A stretch of DNA of 15,121 nt, from assembly GCA_905236735.1 (NCBI GenBank), contig CAJOOU010000236.1, positions 1-15,121 of the forward strand, written 5' to 3'. The notes below the pieces were generated by a model, which had not been told where the DNA came from, ran no database searches, and worked only from the letters and a program-made list of their open reading frames with translations. The position numbers and the translations under genes are program-made. The DNA comes from an uncultured Eubacterium sp. (GTDB lineage Bacteria; Bacillota; Clostridia; Lachnospirales; Lachnospiraceae). Positions 14,163-15,121 of this stretch are shown here, piece after piece (positions within the stretch are counted from its first letter, which is position 1; each line of letters starts with the position of its first letter).

Positions 14163-15121
14163 ATGAAACGACAAATGAAAACGATGGACGGAAACAACGC
14201 AGCAGCACATGTTTCCTATGCGTACACTGATGTTGCAGCCATCTACCCCATCACTCCTTCTTCGGTAATGGCCGAAGTATCTGACGAGTGGGCGGTAGCC
14301 GGCAGAAAAAATGTTTTCGGACAGGAAGTCCAGATAACCGAAATGCAGTCTGAGGCCGGTGCGGCAGGTACTGTGCACGGTTCACTTGCAGCCGGAGCAC
14401 TTACCACAACATATACTGCTTCACAGGGTCTGCTCCTAATGATTCCGAATATGTATAAAATCGCAGCAGAAAGACTTCCGGGCGTCTTCCATGTATCAGC
14501 AAGAACTATTTCAACCCACGCCTTATCTATTTTCGGAGACCACAGTGATGTTTACGCCTGTCGTCAGACCGGATGCGCAATGCTTTGCGAATCCAGCGTA
14601 CAGGAAGTTATGGACCTTGCCCCTGTAGCTCACCTTGCAGCAATAAAGGGACGCCTTCCTTTCATCAACTTCTTTGATGGTTTCAGGACCTCCCATGAAA
14701 TTCAGAAAATAGAGACCTGGGATTACGAAGACCTTAAGGATATGCTCGATATGGATGCCGTACAGGCTTTCAGAGACGGTGTTATCAATCCTAACCACCC
14801 ATATCAGCAGGGTAGTGCCCAGAACCCGGATATCTTCTTCCAGGCAAGAGAGGCTTCAAACACAGCATACAATGACCTTCCTGCAATCGTACAGGCTCAG
14901 ATGGATAAGGTTAATGCCAAGCTTGGAACGGATTATAAATTATTCAACTACTCAGGACACCCACAGGCCGAAACCGTTATCATCGCAATGGGTTCTGTCT
15001 GTGAGACAATTGACGAAACAATCGATTACTTAACAGCCCAGGGACAGAAGATCGGAGTTGTAAAGGTAAGACTTTACAGACCTTTCTGTGCAGATGCACT
15101 TATTGAGGCTATCCCGGACTC
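14163..15121 (+). CDS. nifJ: Pyruvate:ferredoxin (flavodoxin) oxidoreductase, 5' part
   Basis: Oxidatively decarboxylates pyruvate to acetyl-CoA and CO2 while reducing ferredoxin, the core catabolic step of fermenting anaerobes. The visible 319 codons cover domain I and the start of domain II of a protein that is normally about 1,170 residues, so most of it lies beyond the right edge. Seen are YPITPSS (28-34, T31), E64, the TYTASQGLLLMIPNMYK stretch (84-100), R114 and GDHSDV (125-130). T31, E64 and R114 coincide with pyruvate/TPP-site residues I recall from the Desulfovibrio enzyme. The later segment AETVIIAMGSVCETI and KVRLYRPF marks domain II. ATG 14163 has AGGAGG seven nt upstream. Confidence 0.97.
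   Translation, partial: MKRQMKTMDGNNAAAHVSYAYTDVAAIYPITPSSVMAEVSDEWAVAGRKNVFGQEVQITEMQSEAGAAGTVHGSLAAGALTTTYTASQGLLLMIPNMYKIAAERLPGVFHVSARTISTHALSIFGDHSDVYACRQTGCAMLCESSVQEVMDLAPVAHLAAIKGRLPFINFFDGFRTSHEIQKIETWDYEDLKDMLDMDAVQAFRDGVINPNHPYQQGSAQNPDIFFQAREASNTAYNDLPAIVQAQMDKVNAKLGTDYKLFNYSGHPQAETVIIAMGSVCETIDETIDYLTAQGQKIGVVKVRLYRPFCADALIEAIPD

Noticed and set aside
1..15121. FDH at the left and PFOR at the right as one formate/pyruvate system
   Set aside because: They are about 12 kb apart with eleven unrelated genes and separate promoters between; the link is general anaerobic metabolism only.

Overview
The window looks like a chromosomal stretch from a strictly anaerobic, low-to-moderate GC Gram-positive bacterium, most likely a Clostridia/Lachnospiraceae-type gut or rumen organism. 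The reasons are a selenocysteine-containing formate dehydrogenase, a pyruvate:ferredoxin oxidoreductase, strong AGGAGG-type ribosome binding sites, and a YkpA-like ABC-F protein. The family assignment rests on remembered protein character, not on a search.

Left part (1-3510): a formate dehydrogenase catalytic subunit gene (minus strand, running off the left edge) contains an in-frame UGA. The UGA sits exactly at the catalytic selenocysteine position, followed by a perfect bacterial SECIS hairpin with a GGUCU loop. A gene finder that treats UGA as stop would cut this gene at codon 357; the frame is in fact open to the window edge (765 codons). Across a 251-bp AT-rich divergent promoter region lies a plus-strand gene. 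It encodes a stand-alone copy of the FDH iron-sulfur N-terminus (305 aa) without the molybdopterin catalytic part, and it ends at a bidirectional terminator.

Middle part (3538-10591): one tightly packed minus-strand operon, read right to left: ABC-F ATPase, hotdog thioesterase, purA, HAD phosphatase, two amino-acid ABC permeases, the ABC ATPase, then the substrate-binding lipoprotein. The first seven genes overlap or lie within 2-13 nt of each other. The binding protein is separated by 98 nt that hold a small hairpin and a candidate promoter of its own. The transporter resembles polar amino acid/cysteine importers; the link to purA and ABC-F is co-transcription, not an obvious pathway.

Right part (10697-15121): a minus-strand pair encodes a seven-transmembrane c-di-GMP phosphodiesterase (degenerate GGDEF plus intact EAL) and, overlapping its end by 11 bp, a MATE efflux pump. 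Diverging from it, behind a strong extended -10 promoter, is nifJ (pyruvate:ferredoxin oxidoreductase), cut by the right edge.

No stretch over 300 bp lacks a gene; the largest gaps are 2298-2548 and 13971-14162, both divergent promoter regions. No tRNA, rRNA, CRISPR array, insertion sequence or prophage gene was seen. The most notable items are the Sec-FDH/SECIS and the divergent truncated FDH-like iron-sulfur protein. I found no clear novel defence or mobile system.
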